NCBI RefSeq assembly: GCF_011759585.1
Contig: NZ_JAAOYV010000001.1
Coordinates: 682,001 to 746,000 of the forward strand
From: Frigoribacterium endophyticum
Lineage (GTDB): Bacteria > Actinomycetota > Actinomycetes > Actinomycetales > Microbacteriaceae
Direction: 5' to 3'
DNA: 64,000 nt
This document shows, in pieces, positions 55,339 to 64,000 of this stretch (position 1 is the first letter of the stretch; every line of letters starts with the position of its first letter). A program made the position numbers and the translations under genes. The notes under the pieces are model-generated. The model searched no databases and was not told the origin of the DNA. It saw only the letters and a program-made list of their open reading frames with translations.

Positions 55339-55410
55339 GAGCGGGTGTTCCTGTTCGATCGAGGGCCGGTGCGTCGCCGCCCTCGTGGGGCGGCGACGCG
55401 GTGACGGCGA

Positions 55411-56421
55411 TCAGCTGTCGCTGGGCTCCTTCACCGGCACCACGACCTCGCGCTTCCCGTCTCGACGCACCTTGGCGAGACTGAGGACCGTGGCGACGGC
55501 GATCGTCGCGAGGATGAAGCTGAGGGAGAACCAGATCGGGATCTCGGGGACCCACTCGACCGGCTGACCGCCGTTGATGAACGGTACCTCGTTCACGTGC
55601 AGAGCGTGGAAGAGGAGCTTCACGCCGATGAACGCGAGGATGACCGCGAGGCCCTGGGCCAGGTACACGAGGCGCTCGAGCAGGCCCGAGATCAGGAAGT
55701 ACAGCTGGCGGAGGCCGAGCAGCGAGAAGGCGTTCGCGGTGAAGACGATGTACGCCTCCTGCGTCAGGCCGAAGATCGCCGGGATCGAGTCGAGCGCGAA
55801 GAGCACGTCGGTGAGGCCGATCGCGACCATCACCAGGAAGAGCGGGGTGAAGAGGCGCTTGCCGTCGATCTTGGTGGTGAGGCGGTCCTCGACGTAGTCG
55901 GGGGAGGTGGGGATGATGCGGCGCAGGAAGCGGATGAGCTTGCTGTCGGCCTGGTCGCCCTCGTCCTCTCCGCCCTTGACCTGGCTGTAGGCGAGCCAGA
56001 AGAGGAGGAGGCCGAAGAGGTAGAAGACCCACGAGAAGTTGTCGATGATCGCGACGCCGGCGGCGATGAAGAGGCCGCGCGAGATCAGCGCGATCGCGAT
56101 GCCGACGAGCAGGACCTTCTGCTGGTAGATCCGCGGGACGGCGAACGCCGTCATGATGATCAGGAAGACGAAGAGGTTGTCGACCGACAGGGCCTTCTCG
56201 GTGATGTAGCCCGCGAAGTACTCACCGCCGAACGTCCAGTTCGAGAAGATGCCGACGCCCACGCCGAACAGGATCGCGATGCCGATGTAGACGGCGGACC
56301 AGATGGCCGACTCGCGGATGGTGGGCTCGTGCGGCGTGCGCACGTGGCTGTAGAAGTCGAAGACGAGGAGCCCGAGGATTCCGGCGATCGTGATGATCCA
56401 GGTGACGAGTGAGACGTCCAT
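55411..56421 (-). CDS. terC: TerC-family membrane protein, probable Mn2+ exporter
   Basis: Polytopic membrane protein of the TerC/Alx group; members downstream of yybP-ykoY riboswitches export or handle manganese. 336 residues from ATG 56421, placed by GAAGGGA 6 bases upstream; an in-frame extension upstream is part of the riboswitch leader. About nine helices; hallmark acidic segments EKALSVDNLFVFLIIMTAF (about 65-83) and TDVLFALDSIPAIFGLTQEAYIVFTANAFSLLGLR (about 205-240). The C-terminus is basic. Controlled by the riboswitch at 56429-56560; the tellurite name is historical. Confidence 0.92.
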   Translation of the reverse strand: MDVSLVTWIITIAGILGLLVFDFYSHVRTPHEPTIRESAIWSAVYIGIAILFGVGVGIFSNWTFGGEYFAGYITEKALSVDNLFVFLIIMTAFAVPRIYQQKVLLVGIAIALISRGLFIAAGVAIIDNFSWVFYLFGLLLFWLAYSQVKGGEDEGDQADSKLIRFLRRIIPTSPDYVEDRLTTKIDGKRLFTPLFLVMVAIGLTDVLFALDSIPAIFGLTQEAYIVFTANAFSLLGLRQLYFLISGLLERLVYLAQGLAVILAFIGVKLLFHALHVNEVPFINGGQPVEWVPEIPIWFSLSFILATIAVATVLSLAKVRRDGKREVVVPVKEPSDS

Positions 56422-56428
56422 GCAGTTC

Positions 56429-56560
56429 CCTTCAGTACGCATGAATGTGTACTGAAGGTCTCTTCCACTCGATCGTCAGATGATCGAGCCGATGCACCGG
56501 GTCGAGACTGGGCTCTTCCGTATTGACGACGCACCGTGAACGGAATACTCCCCTTCAACG
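56429..56560 (-). ncRNA. yybP-ykoY manganese riboswitch controlling terC
   Basis: Leader RNA on the - strand with the yybP-ykoY conserved parts: GAAGGGGAGTA at the 5' side, CGTCGTCAATACGG in the middle, and GAGACCTTC at the 3' side. P1 pairs TTGAAGG (56552-56558) with CCTTCAG (56452-56458). The same CCTTCAGTAC (56449-56458) can pair instead with GTACTGAAGG (56429-56438), a 10-bp hairpin that buries the terC ribosome site. Mn2+ binding would stabilise P1 and free the site, so an ON switch acting on translation is inferred. Confidence 0.85.
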
Positions 56561-56565
56561 TCTCG

Positions 56566-56571
56566 ACACTA
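56566..56571 (-). promoter_or_regulatory. -10 element of the terC riboswitch transcript
   Basis: TAGTGT on the - strand. Transcription starting about 7 bases downstream would begin right at the first P1 strand of the riboswitch. Confidence 0.5.
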
Positions 56572-56601
56572 GCAGCAGGTCGGTCCGCCGCCGACTGCGA
56601 A

Positions 56602-56607
56602 TAGGCT
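56602..56607 (+). promoter_or_regulatory. -10 element, leaderless promoter of ftsY
   Basis: TAGGCT, 6 bases (GAGCGC), then the ATG at 56614; no ribosome site. Confidence 0.6.
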
Positions 56608-56613
56608 GAGCGC

Positions 56614-57483
<870 letters not shown>

Positions 57484-57556
57484 CCGGTGCCCCGCCGGGC
57501 GGCCCCGGGGGAGGCACGGGTCGGCCCACGGGGGCGACCCGCGGCCCGTCGTCGGT

Positions 57557-57562
57557 TAAGAT
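57557..57562 (+). promoter_or_regulatory. -10 element of ffh
   Basis: TAAGAT, 9 bases, then the ATG at 57572; leaderless or with a leader of 2-3 nt. Confidence 0.45.
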
Positions 57563-57571
57563 GGCGACACC

Positions 57572-59140
57572 ATGGCCACATTCGGAACCCTCTCTGACCG
57601 CCTCGCGGACACGTTCAAGAACCTCCGCAACAAGGGCAAGCTCAGCCCCGCCGACGTCGACGGCACCGTCCGCGAGATCCGTCGTGCCCTGCTCGACGCC
57701 GACGTCGCGTTCGACGTCGTCAAGGCGTTCACGAACACGGTGCGCGACCGGGCGCTCGGCGACGAGGTCAGCAAGGCCCTGAACCCGGCCCAGCAGGTCG
57801 TCCAGATCGTCAACGAAGAGCTCATCGAGATCCTCGGCGGCCGCCAGCGTCGACTCGAGTTCGCGAAGAACCCCCCGACCGTGATCATGCTCGCCGGCCT
57901 CCAGGGCGCCGGCAAGACGACCCTCGCGGGCAAGCTCGCGAAGTGGCTCGCGAAGGACGGCCACACGCCTTTGCTCGTGGCCTGTGACCTCCAGCGCCCC
58001 AACGCCGTGCAGCAGCTGCAGGTCGTCGGCGAGCAGGCCGGCGCGGCCGTGTTCGCCCCCGAGCCGGGCAACGGCGTCGGCGACCCCGTCAAGGTCGCCA
58101 AGCAGGCCATGAAGTTCGCGCGCGACAAGGTCTACGACACCGTCATCATCGACACCGCCGGCCGTCTCGGCGTCGACGCCGGGATGATGAAGCAGGCCGC
58201 GAACATCCGCAAGGCGGTCGACCCCGACGAGGTGCTCTTCGTCATCGACGCGATGATCGGCCAGGACGCGGTCGCGACCGCGAAGGCCTTCCAGGCGGGC
58301 GTCGACTTCACCGGCGTCGTCCTGTCGAAGCTCGACGGCGACGCGCGGGGCGGGGCCGCGCTCAGCGTGGCCTCGGTCACGGGGCGGCCCATCATGTTCG
58401 CGTCGACGGGCGAGACCCTCGACGCCTTCGAGCCCTTCCACCCCGACCGCATGGCGAGCCGCATCCTCGACCTCGGCGACATCCTCTCGCTCATCGAGCA
58501 GGCGCAGGGCGCGTTCGACGAGGCCGAGGCCCGTGCCGTCGCGGAGAAGATCGCGACCGACAACTTCACGCTCGACGACTTCCTCAAGCAGATGCAGCAG
58601 CTGCGCAAGATGGGGTCGATCAAGGGCATGCTCGGCATGCTGCCGGGCGCCAAGGGCATGCGCGAGCAGCTCGAGAACTTCGACGAGCGCGAGATCGTCC
58701 GCACCGAGGCGATCATCCAGTCGATGACGCCGCAGGAGCGGGCCCTGCCCAAGCTCCTCAACGGGTCGCGCCGACTCCGCATCGCGCGGGGCTCGGGCAT
58801 GACGGTCACCGACGTGAACCAGCTCGTCCAGCGCTTCGAGCAGGCCTCCAAGATGATGAAGACCGTGGCCAAGGGCGGCGTGCCCCAGGTGCCCGGCATG
58901 GGCCCGATCCCCGGGGCCTCCTACGGAGGCAAGCGCCCGGCCGCCAAGAAGAAGGGCTCGAAGGCCGGCAACCCCGCCAAGCGCGCGGCCCAGAACGCGG
59001 CCCTCGCCACCGGCGCCAAGCCGGGAGGCGCGGCGCCGGCCAGCGGGTCCGGCTTCGGTCTCGGCGGTGCCCCCGCCGGTGACGGCGCCCCCTCGGCAGA
59101 GGAGATGGCCTCGCTGCAGAAGTTCCTCGGCCGGGGCTGA
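57572..59140 (+). CDS. ffh: Signal recognition particle protein Ffh
   Basis: GTPase subunit of SRP that binds 4.5S RNA and signal sequences. 522 residues. NG domain: G1 LQGAGKTTLAGKLAKWL (about 110-126), DLQRPNAVQQLQV, G3 DTAGRLGVDAGMM, G4 SKLDGDARGGAALS. The Met-rich M domain (about 330-440, MGSIKGMLGMLPGAKGM and GMTVTDVNQLVQRFEQASKMMK) binds RNA and signal peptide. The C-terminus is Lys/Gly/Ala-rich. ATG 57572 with TAAGAT nine bases upstream. A strong hairpin follows the stop. Confidence 0.97.
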   Translation: MATFGTLSDRLADTFKNLRNKGKLSPADVDGTVREIRRALLDADVAFDVVKAFTNTVRDRALGDEVSKALNPAQQVVQIVNEELIEILGGRQRRLEFAKNPPTVIMLAGLQGAGKTTLAGKLAKWLAKDGHTPLLVACDLQRPNAVQQLQVVGEQAGAAVFAPEPGNGVGDPVKVAKQAMKFARDKVYDTVIIDTAGRLGVDAGMMKQAANIRKAVDPDEVLFVIDAMIGQDAVATAKAFQAGVDFTGVVLSKLDGDARGGAALSVASVTGRPIMFASTGETLDAFEPFHPDRMASRILDLGDILSLIEQAQGAFDEAEARAVAEKIATDNFTLDDFLKQMQQLRKMGSIKGMLGMLPGAKGMREQLENFDEREIVRTEAIIQSMTPQERALPKLLNGSRRLRIARGSGMTVTDVNQLVQRFEQASKMMKTVAKGGVPQVPGMGPIPGASYGGKRPAAKKKGSKAGNPAKRAAQNAALATGAKPGGAAPASGSGFGLGGAPAGDGAPSAEEMASLQKFLGRG

Positions 59141-59163
59141 CCCGGTCGGGCCGTCCGTGACGG

Positions 59164-59210
59164 GTGACGACTCGGGGCCCGCGGTGCGACCGCGGGCCCC
59201 GAGCCGTCAC
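59164..59210. terminator. Bidirectional hairpin terminator after ffh
   Basis: 21-position stem (59164-59184 with 59190-59210) with a single A/C mismatch and a 5-base loop TGCGA, between ffh and the convergent toxin-like gene. Confidence 0.85.
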
Positions 59211-59217
59211 CGGGCGC

Positions 59218-61101
59218 TCACCAGGTGCCCGGGTAGTGCAGCTCGAAGCGCGACACCTTGCCGGCCAGGCCGTTGCGGTAGCTCTGTTCCTGCACCGTGA
59301 CGCCGGCGGGGCGCTCCCGGGCGTCCGTCCGGAGCAGGCCGGACGACGGCACGGTCGTCTCCCAGATGAAGAAGTCGTCGTCGCGAGAACCGTCTGGTGA
59401 GTCGAAGACGCTGATCTCCGTCCCGATCGGCATGTTCGTGAACGACACGTAGTAGGCGTCGTCGTTCTTGCACGAGTGGCCGTTCGACCTGAAGTCGACC
59501 GACTCGGCCACCTCTCCCCGGAACCCGGGTGTCTCGAGAGCACGGAAGCGGACGGTGCACATGTGCTTCGAGGCGCCCTCCCGGTAGTGGAAGTCCACCG
59601 TCGCGGGCTTCGAGGCCCCGACGTCGACGGTGAGGGACGCGATCGGCTCGAGGCAGTAGTCGCACGCGGCCGTCGACCCCTGCCGGGGGGAGTAGACCGT
59701 GACGGTCGAGGTGCCCTGCGCCACGACCGGGAGGTTGACGTGCCCCCGTTCCCTGTACGTCGGGCCCGTGCTCCAGGCGCCCAGAGCGGGGCCCGTGACC
59801 TCCACGACGGACGTCGAGAGGTCGATCGCACGCCCGGAGCGCCCGATGACCAGGTCCAGCGCCTGGGCGCCGCCTCGGCTGAGGACGTCGACCTGTGTCG
59901 TGAGGGGCGTCGTCGTGTCCGGGATCGCCAGGTCGTCCCCCATCCGGCTCACCCAGCTGATGTCCGCTCGACGGCTCGCGCCGAGGCTGAAGAAGGACAG
60001 GTCGTCGATCTCGGCGCGTCCGTGCAGCCTCACCGTCGTCGTGGCTGCCGTGAACTCCACGAACGTCGGCCGGCTCGTCCAGCCAGGGGGAGTCGGGGCT
60101 CGGTCCAGGGGCACCTGGTGCGTGGGGTCGTCGAGCCACATGGTCGAGCTCGAGCCCGAGGGCGCGTTCTTCGAGCGGAACGAGACACGGTAGCGGTGGC
60201 CCGGGGTGAGGCCCTCCTTCGTCCACGAGATCTCGCCGGCGCCGGCCGGGCGCACCGTCCCCGGTGTCGACGAGTGGCCCGTCCACCCCGAGAAGTCGCC
60301 GTCGTCGAAGTCGGAGTGCTGATCCGCCGGCTTCACGCCGATCTGCATGCCACGGCGCAGCTCGACGTCGTAGACCGACCTCCCGTCGCGCTGCTGGTCG
60401 CGGACGGCCGCGCTCGTGGCCTCGTCCATGGTGAGGAGGACCGCCCGCTCGTCGAGCAGGAGCGGAGCCCGGTTCGTCGGGGAGGTGAGGTCGGGGCTGC
60501 GGTACCAGCGATGCCCGTCGATCCGCTCGACGGCGAAGGCCCGGTCGATGGCCTCCCCGATCGTCAGCCGCGGGGTCGAGTCGTCCGCGTCGCGGAGGTC
60601 CGGTGCCACGACGTGGCGCTGGGCCGTGTCGATCCCGGCGTCCAGCACCAGGGTCGCCGTGGACTCGCGGATGCCGGTGAGCACGGGGCCCCACTGGCCG
60701 GCTGCCGGATCGAGCCGCCCCGAGACCACGCGGCCGAAGGTGCCGGACGTCTGGGGCGTGTCGAGCGACACCTCGCCGCTCCGACCCAGCTGCTCCAGCT
60801 CGTCCGCGGTCGCGGTGAGGTCGACGGTGCCGGCGTCGTTGATGGTCTCGACCGAGAGCGCCGCCGAGCCCCGGGCCGGGTAGCTCTCTCCGGCGCCCAG
60901 GGCGTCCGCCCGGAAGTTCGGGCCGGCTCGGAAGCTGGCCATGGTCTGCTGCCCCTCCAGCACCCAGCTGGTCGTCGGGTGCGCGTCGAAGACGGGTGCG
61001 CTGCCGGCGTTGTGGTAGCGGACGTTGCCGTTCAGCGAAGCGGCCTTCGACGCGCTCCGGGTGACGAGCTCCTGCCACGACGTCGAGGTGCCCTCCGTCA
61101 C
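59218..61101 (-). CDS. C-terminal part of the protective-antigen-like protein (pore domain remainder, CBM-like and unknown domains)
   Basis: 627 residues if begun at GTG 61101, which has no ribosome site, so independent translation is doubtful. Residues 8-60 match protective antigen domain 2 (SWQELVTRSASKAASLNGNV, then NAGSAPVFDAHPTTSWVLEG), continuing with VSLDTPQTSGTF, WGPVLTGIRESTATLVLDAG and SVYDVELRRGMQIGVKPA (to about 260). From about 262 to 380 a carbohydrate-binding-module-like beta domain (DGDFSGWTGHS, GLTPGHRYRVSFRSKN, AEIDDLSFFSLG) stands where protective antigen has domain 3. The last 245 residues, with four cysteines, are unrecognised. Confidence 0.6.
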   Translation of the reverse strand: MTEGTSTSWQELVTRSASKAASLNGNVRYHNAGSAPVFDAHPTTSWVLEGQQTMASFRAGPNFRADALGAGESYPARGSAALSVETINDAGTVDLTATADELEQLGRSGEVSLDTPQTSGTFGRVVSGRLDPAAGQWGPVLTGIRESTATLVLDAGIDTAQRHVVAPDLRDADDSTPRLTIGEAIDRAFAVERIDGHRWYRSPDLTSPTNRAPLLLDERAVLLTMDEATSAAVRDQQRDGRSVYDVELRRGMQIGVKPADQHSDFDDGDFSGWTGHSSTPGTVRPAGAGEISWTKEGLTPGHRYRVSFRSKNAPSGSSSTMWLDDPTHQVPLDRAPTPPGWTSRPTFVEFTAATTTVRLHGRAEIDDLSFFSLGASRRADISWVSRMGDDLAIPDTTTPLTTQVDVLSRGGAQALDLVIGRSGRAIDLSTSVVEVTGPALGAWSTGPTYRERGHVNLPVVAQGTSTVTVYSPRQGSTAACDYCLEPIASLTVDVGASKPATVDFHYREGASKHMCTVRFRALETPGFRGEVAESVDFRSNGHSCKNDDAYYVSFTNMPIGTEISVFDSPDGSRDDDFFIWETTVPSSGLLRTDARERPAGVTVQEQSYRNGLAGKVSRFELHYPGTW

Positions 61102-61116
61102 GCTGTGTGACCGGGT

Positions 61117-62151
61117 CTACGAGAAGTTGAACTCCTGTGACACCTTCGTCTCGCCGCTCAGGCCCTCCGGCCCGGCCGAGGCTCCGCTCTCGACGCCGAC
61201 CTTGCCGCCGAGGGTCCTGCTCCACGAGTTCGTCGTCGAGAGGCTGCGCGTCCGGGTCGTCGAGTCGCTGGTCGTGTCGTTCAGCGTCACGACGAGCTTC
61301 TCGAGGTCGACGCCGACGGCGGGCGCGGCGGCCACGAGCGGGTCGCGGGCCTCGGTGCGAGTGCCGCCCGGCATCATGGCCGTCACCTTCTCGAGATCGG
61401 TGTAGGGGTCGCGGGCGGAGCGGCAGTGGTTCGGGTCGGAGAGGTACTTCGTGTGACCGCGAGCGGCGAGGTCGTCCCGCCAGGGGACGAGGGAGGAGTC
61501 GACGAGGGCGTAGCCGCCGCGCTCGAGGTCGTCGGGGACGAGGTCGTGGTCACGGTCGCCGGGCAGGGCGACGCCGCACGCCAGCCCCGCACGGGCACCG
61601 GGGCTCGAGACGACCGGGGTCGAGAGGTCGGCCTCGGCGACGGGCTGCCACAGCGATCCGGCGTCGCTCGACCAGCCCAGCGTGATCGCGGTCCCCTCGG
61701 GAGGAGCCTCGACCGAGAGGCGCACGGTCGTCGGACGGTCCGGGGTCGTCTCGACGGTCACGATCTCGTCGGCGGTCCGGTCGGGGGAGGCGACGTCGGG
61801 GCCCACGCCGTCGCGGAGGACCGCGAACGAGCGGGGGCCGGCCAGCTCGGTCGTGACCGCCGCGTCGAGGGTGATCGTCGTGGCGCCGGCGGAGACGCGG
61901 GCCGGCGACCGCCACGAGACGGAGACCGTCTCGGGGGAGTCGCCGCCCCCGAGCGCCGTGACGAGCGGCGCCGTCCCCGCGAACGGCTCGTCGGCGGGGA
62001 CGCCGCTGTCACCGGCCGGCGGCGGCGGACCGTCGAGCGTCGAGGCCGACGCGGCCTGCGGGGGCGGGGTCAGGGCGTCGGCGACGAGCGCGACGCCCAG
62101 GACCGCCGCCACGAGCGGTGGGATGGACCGGAGGAATATCGGATGTCTCAT
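61117..62151 (-). CDS. N-terminal part of the protective-antigen-like protein (signal peptide, PA14-like remnant, calcium motif)
   Basis: 344 residues to the TAG. Signal peptide about 1-36 (LVAAVLGVALVADAL). Residues 75-183 form a beta-rich region ending ITLGWSSDAGSLWQPVAE, like the end of a PA14 domain but lacking a furin-type RKKR site. The calcium-binding segment DRDHDLVPDDLERGGYAL (199-216) parallels DxDxDxIxDxxE of protective antigen; then GHTKYLSDP (232-240), DPYTDLEKVT (248-257) and EARDPLVAAAPAVGVDLEKL match in order. Gly/Ser-rich alternating residues (about 315-344) correspond to the insertion loop where the frame stops. ATG 62151; no ribosome site seen. Confidence 0.75.
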   Translation of the reverse strand: MRHPIFLRSIPPLVAAVLGVALVADALTPPPQAASASTLDGPPPPAGDSGVPADEPFAGTAPLVTALGGGDSPETVSVSWRSPARVSAGATTITLDAAVTTELAGPRSFAVLRDGVGPDVASPDRTADEIVTVETTPDRPTTVRLSVEAPPEGTAITLGWSSDAGSLWQPVAEADLSTPVVSSPGARAGLACGVALPGDRDHDLVPDDLERGGYALVDSSLVPWRDDLAARGHTKYLSDPNHCRSARDPYTDLEKVTAMMPGGTRTEARDPLVAAAPAVGVDLEKLVVTLNDTTSDSTTRTRSLSTTNSWSRTLGGKVGVESGASAGPEGLSGETKVSQEFNFS

Positions 62152-62253
62152 CGGTGCATCGAATGTCAGCAGCGCCGGTCGTGCCCGACTGTTACTCCGT
62201 GTTACGTCGAGCCGCTGGCCCCTCCGTGCCGTCCTCGGCCCCTCGGGGCGACG

Positions 62254-63396
62254 TCACAGGTCCGCGGAGAGCCCCTCGTCGAACTCGCGGACCAGCGACG
62301 CGACGACCGGACGCAGGTCGCCGCCGTGGGCCGCGGCCACGGCCAGCTGGCGCTGGTAGCTGGCGCCCCGGTCCGTGATCGACGCGAGCGAGTGCAGCTC
62401 GTCGAGGCAGCCCAGGCGATCGGCCGCAGGCTCGAGGGTCGTGACCAGGTCTCGCAGGTCGTCGGTCACGAGGCGCTCGTCGCCCGCGGCGTTCTGGATC
62501 ACGATCGCGTCCATGCCGTAGCGGGCCGCTCGCCACTTGTTCTCGCGGACGAACCAGGGCTGCATCGACGGCAGCGTCTCGCCGTGGTCCAGGCGGTCGG
62601 ACATGTCGTCCACCAGGCACTGCACGAGCGCCGTCACGGCGGCGACCTCGTCGGTCGTCGCGATGCCGTCGAAGACCCGGCTCTCGAGCGTCCCCCACCT
62701 GGGCGAGGGGCGCAGGTCCCAGCGCAGTTCGCTGTGGTCGTCGATCACGCCCGTGTGGGTCAGGTCCGCGACCATGGCCTCGTACTCCGACCAGGTCTCG
62801 AACTGGGGCGGCAGGCCGGCCGTGGGCAGCTGCTGGAACATCAGGGCGCGGTTCGAGGCGTAGCCCGTCTCCTCGCCCACCCAGAACGGGCTGGAGGCGG
62901 TCAGGGCCTGGAAGTGCGGCAGGTAGGTGAGCATGCCGTTCATGATCGGCAGCACCTTGTCGCGCGAGTCGATCCCGACGTGGACGTGGACGCCCCAGAT
63001 CATCATCTGGCGGCCCCACCAGCGGGTGCGGTCGATCAGGGTGGCGTACCGCTCCTTGTCGGGCGTGACCTCCTGGTCGACGTACCGGCTGTACGGGTGC
63101 GTGCCGGCGCAGATCAGGTCGGCGCCGAGTGCGGCCGCCGGGCCACGGACCTGGTCGATGGTGGCCCGGAGGTCGTCCACGGCCCCGGCGACCCGGTGGT
63201 GGACCCCGGTGACGACCTCGACGGTGTTGGTCAGGAGCTCGTTCGTCAGGCGGTCGCCGTCCTCGTTGAGGTGGGCCAGGTCGGCGAGGATCTGCGGAGC
63301 GCGAGGGGCCAGTTCGCCGCTCTCGTGGTCGACGAGGGCCAGCTCCCACTCGACGCCGAGGGTCGACCGCTCTGAGCTGGTGAAGTCGATCTGCAT
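62254..63396 (-). CDS. Glutamate--cysteine ligase family 2 (YbdK-like carboxylate-amine ligase)
   Basis: ATP-dependent carboxylate-amine ligase of the GCS2 family; members form gamma-glutamyl-cysteine weakly or act on unknown substrates. 380 residues from ATG 63396, placed by GGGAGG upstream (an in-frame extension to 63492 lacks one). Signatures: [12 protein letters not shown] (Glu metal ligands, about 12-23), [25 protein letters not shown] (about 139-146), [24 protein letters not shown] and [15 protein letters not shown]. Actinobacteria usually make mycothiol rather than glutathione, so the product is uncertain. Confidence 0.88.
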   Translation of the reverse strand: MQIDFTSSERSTLGVEWELALVDHESGELAPRAPQILADLAHLNEDGDRLTNELLTNTVEVVTGVHHRVAGAVDDLRATIDQVRGPAAALGADLICAGTHPYSRYVDQEVTPDKERYATLIDRTRWWGRQMMIWGVHVHVGIDSRDKVLPIMNGMLTYLPHFQALTASSPFWVGEETGYASNRALMFQQLPTAGLPPQFETWSEYEAMVADLTHTGVIDDHSELRWDLRPSPRWGTLESRVFDGIATTDEVAAVTALVQCLVDDMSDRLDHGETLPSMQPWFVRENKWRAARYGMDAIVIQNAAGDERLVTDDLRDLVTTLEPAADRLGCLDELHSLASITDRGASYQRQLAVAAAHGGDLRPVVASLVREFDEGLSADL

Positions 63397-63672
63397 GGGT
63401 GCTGCCTCCCGCTCGGCGCGTGCGCGCCGACCCATCCTGACAGCCGGGGGAGTCGCGTGACCGTCCGTGTCGCCGCCCCCGCCCGACGACACGACGGCGG
63501 GTTCGCGAGAGATTGGTGGAACCGGTCGTTCGTCTGCAACAATGGTGGGTCGAGTCTCCGGTCGCCCGACCCTCTAATCAGGTGGCCGCCGAGACCTCAT
63601 AGAGCTTCCGAGCCGAGTGTGCCCCCACGCTCACGGCTAGCAACTCGCCCACATCACATCAACAGGAGAATT

Positions 63673-64000
63673 GTGGCTGTCAAGATCCGTCTCAAGCGCA
63701 TGGGCAAGATCCGTGCACCGTACTACCGCATCGTCGTCGCCGACGCGCGCACCAAGCGCGACGGTCGTGTCATCGAGGAGATCGGCAAGTACCACCCCAC
63801 CGAGGAGCCCTCGTTCATCGAGGTCGAGTCGGAGCGTGCGCAGTACTGGCTCAGCGTCGGCGCGCAGCCGACCGAGCAGGTCGCCGCGCTGCTGAAGCTC
63901 ACGGGCGACTGGGGCAAGTTCAAGGGCGACGCCGACGCCGTCAGCACCGTCAAGACCAAGGCCCCCAAGGAGGCCTTCGTCGCCGACGAGAAGAAGAAGC
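63673..64000 (+). CDS. rpsP: 30S ribosomal protein S16 (3' end outside window)
   Basis: Small-subunit ribosomal protein. The visible 109 residues start [26 protein letters not shown], with [18 protein letters not shown] and [16 protein letters not shown], and run into the Lys-rich tail at the window edge. GTG 63673 has AGGAGA five bases upstream. It probably begins the usual rpsP-rimM-trmD-rplS operon beyond the edge. The preceding 276 bases to the ligase start hold its promoter region; no clear -10 was assigned. Confidence 0.97.
   Translation, partial: MAVKIRLKRMGKIRAPYYRIVVADARTKRDGRVIEEIGKYHPTEEPSFIEVESERAQYWLSVGAQPTEQVAALLKLTGDWGKFKGDADAVSTVKTKAPKEAFVADEKKK

Larger units (their letters stand above)
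59218..62151 (-). pseudogene. Protective-antigen-like binary toxin B component, split by an in-frame amber codon
   Basis: Read as one gene, this is a secreted 977-codon protein related to the pore/translocation component of A-B binary toxins (anthrax protective antigen, iota Ib). A TAG at 61117-61119 (codon 345) is the only interruption; the frame is identical on both sides, and the homology carries on across it after five residues (TRSHS). The stop falls where protective antigen has the membrane-inserting 2-beta-2/2-beta-3 loop. It may be a recent inactivation, a consensus error, or a read-through codon; base composition is like the neighbourhood. No A component (ADP-ribosyltransferase or protease) is in the window. 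Confidence 0.75.

Noticed and set aside
56422-56442. Seven-residue extension of TerC upstream of ATG 56421
   Set aside because: It lies in the riboswitch hairpin, and the ribosome site GAAGGGA is positioned for the downstream ATG.
62152-62253. Search for a binary toxin A component beside the protective-antigen-like gene
   Set aside because: The gaps on both sides are about 100 bases or less and the flanking genes are ffh and a GCS2 ligase; no ADP-ribosyltransferase motif was seen.

Overview
This is a 64 kb chromosomal segment from a very high-GC actinobacterium, most likely of the family Microbacteriaceae. The genus is uncertain; Frigoribacterium/Curtobacterium-like is a guess. The basis is the G/C-dominated third codon positions, the many GTG starts, the gene order (leuCD-murA-plsC-gpsA-ddl-thiL-rsmD; coaD; yceD-rpmF-rnc-mutM-smc-ftsY-ffh-rpsP) and the actinobacterial forms of MrpA and TgpA. 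Nearly everything is core chromosome. There are no insertion sequences, CRISPR arrays, prophage genes or rRNA genes, and no gene-free stretch longer than about 280 bases.

Layout. 1-5.4 kb: a truncated MscS channel, a 59-residue membrane protein, an ArsB/SLC13-like carrier whose 3' end lies antisense to a sugar-phosphate isomerase-like gene, CorA, and a fructosamine-kinase-like protein. 5.4-7.8 kb: trehalose synthesis (otsA, otsB). 7.9-14.6 kb: a seven-subunit Mrp Na+/H+ antiporter in six genes (A and B fused), each overlapping the next by 4 bases. 14.6-24 kb: branched-chain amino acid synthesis (ilvD, ilvB, ilvN, ilvC), mtlD, two small membrane proteins and serA. 24-29.5 kb: an MBL-fold hydrolase, tRNA-Glu(CUC), a small membrane-anchored protein, an AlkB-like dioxygenase behind a LexA box, and two tandem membrane-anchored PQQ-type beta-propellers. 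29.7-42.9 kb: leuC, leuD, murA, plsC, gpsA, ddl, a DUF3515 lipoprotein, thiL, rsmD, an acyl-CoA dehydrogenase and recG. 43-48.1 kb: coaD and a MoxR/DUF58/transglutaminase operon. 48.1-59.1 kb: yceD, rpmF, rnc, mutM, smc, a histidine phosphatase, terC, ftsY and ffh. 59.2-63.4 kb: an anthrax-protective-antigen-like (binary toxin B component) gene interrupted by one in-frame amber codon, then a GCS2-type ligase. The right edge cuts rpsP.

How it works together. The window combines amino acid synthesis (Ile/Val, Leu, Ser), envelope building blocks (murA, ddl, plsC, gpsA), osmotic and ion homeostasis (MscS, trehalose, Mrp, CorA, TerC), DNA repair (AlkB, RecG, MutM) and the SRP pathway (FtsY, Ffh). 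Two regulatory themes are visible in the DNA. Many genes carry a TANNNT -10 hexamer 6-7 bases before the start codon, the signature of leaderless transcripts. terC carries a manganese (yybP-ykoY) riboswitch whose P1 helix and ribosome-site-masking hairpin are mutually exclusive.

Most unusual: the actinobacterial protective-antigen-like gene split by a stop codon in the region of the pore-forming loop, and a heptamer GGGGGAG found 26 times on the + strand and, by eye, never on the - strand, whatever the gene orientation.
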